Shown here one piece after another: positions 41,002 to 41,150 of a stretch of DNA of 41,150 bases (position 1 is the stretch's first letter; every line of letters begins with the position of its first letter). Both the position numbers and the translations under genes were made by a program. Origin of the DNA: Betaproteobacteria bacterium (GTDB taxonomy: Bacteria; Pseudomonadota; Gammaproteobacteria; Burkholderiales; Burkholderiaceae_C); the NCBI GenBank assembly GCA_009925585.1, contig RFYK01000006.1, positions 1 to 41,150 of the forward strand, in the 5' to 3' direction. The notes below the pieces were generated by a model. That model was given only the letters and a program-made list of their open reading frames with translations. It did no database searches and had not been told where the DNA came from.

Positions 41002-41150
41002 TGCGAACTCCAGTCAGAGTAGTACCGGCGATATGCCAATAGCTAATTGAAGACCATTTTAGGCTTTTCAAGGCGCCAACCGCGGTTTATTCCTTCAGCG
41101 CCTTGCAGTCAGTACGGTTTTTGAAACAGTGGCGGTCTTGCTGAAAAAAT
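41002..41150 (-). other. Upstream region of ftsH
   Basis: Holds the ftsH leader and probably its promoter: a CTTGAAAA (minus strand) near 41065-41072 could be a heat-shock or sigma70 -35 box, but no convincing -10 was found. A 10-bp palindrome AACCGCGGTT lies at 41078-41087. The minus strand 41150-41087 reads QQDRHCFKNRTDCKALKE then stop, which could be the end of an upstream gene; I do not recognise it. Confidence 0.35.

Overview
The window looks like a chromosomal segment of a betaproteobacterium, most likely a freshwater Comamonadaceae-type Burkholderiales with moderate GC. Supporting signs are the iscR-iscS-iscU order, the ftsH-folP-glmM-ppk-sixA block, an intracellular PHA depolymerase next to a soluble RnfB-like ferredoxin, and the style of the protein sequences. 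No phage, IS element or CRISPR array was seen.

Layout. 1-4355 (minus): the Isc iron-sulfur operon (iscR, iscS, iscU cut by the window edge) behind an IscR-type operator, then uvrB. 4486-8482 (plus): aromatic/aspartate aminotransferase, type II haloacid dehalogenase, PHA depolymerase, RnfB-like ferredoxin. 8495-15813 (minus): a propionyl-CoA to succinyl-CoA operon (methylmalonyl-CoA mutase, MeaB GTPase, PccB, PccA, VOC epimerase-like protein). 15828-18031: a broken Orn/Lys/Arg decarboxylase. 18115-18205: tRNA-Ser(GGA). 18.2-32.0 kb (minus): a long catabolic/transport array. In transcription order it holds an alpha/beta hydrolase, two paralogous amidohydrolases, a Liv-type ABC transporter (H, M, K, G, F), a Tm-1-like UPF0261 protein fused to the LivF end, a PEP-hydrolase-like TIM barrel, a flotillin and two SRPBCC proteins, one fused to a quinone oxidoreductase. 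A TetR regulator, a FAH-family hydrolase and a VOC protein run divergently (32.2-34.0 kb). 34.0-41.0 kb (minus): small lipoprotein, sixA, ppk1, glmM, folP, ftsH.

The most striking property is a set of at least eight apparent deletion scars between about 9.7 and 33.7 kb. They hit pccA, the decarboxylase, the oxidoreductase/tRNA border, livF, livG, the livH start, one amidohydrolase and the FAH/VOC border. In each, well-conserved protein sequence stops and resumes with a piece of the family missing. Most shift the frame, one is in frame, and two have candidate junction repeats of about 14 nt. The housekeeping genes on both flanks look intact. The scars could be real erosion of a dispensable catabolic region or an assembly artefact; the sequence alone cannot decide.

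The best candidate for an undescribed system is the 19.6-32.0 kb array. It appears to couple uptake of a small carboxylate, amide or peptide-like substrate (Liv transporter) to two amidohydrolases, an alpha/beta hydrolase and the poorly understood Tm-1-like/TIM-barrel pair, behind a TetR-type divergent control region with a perfect inverted repeat.
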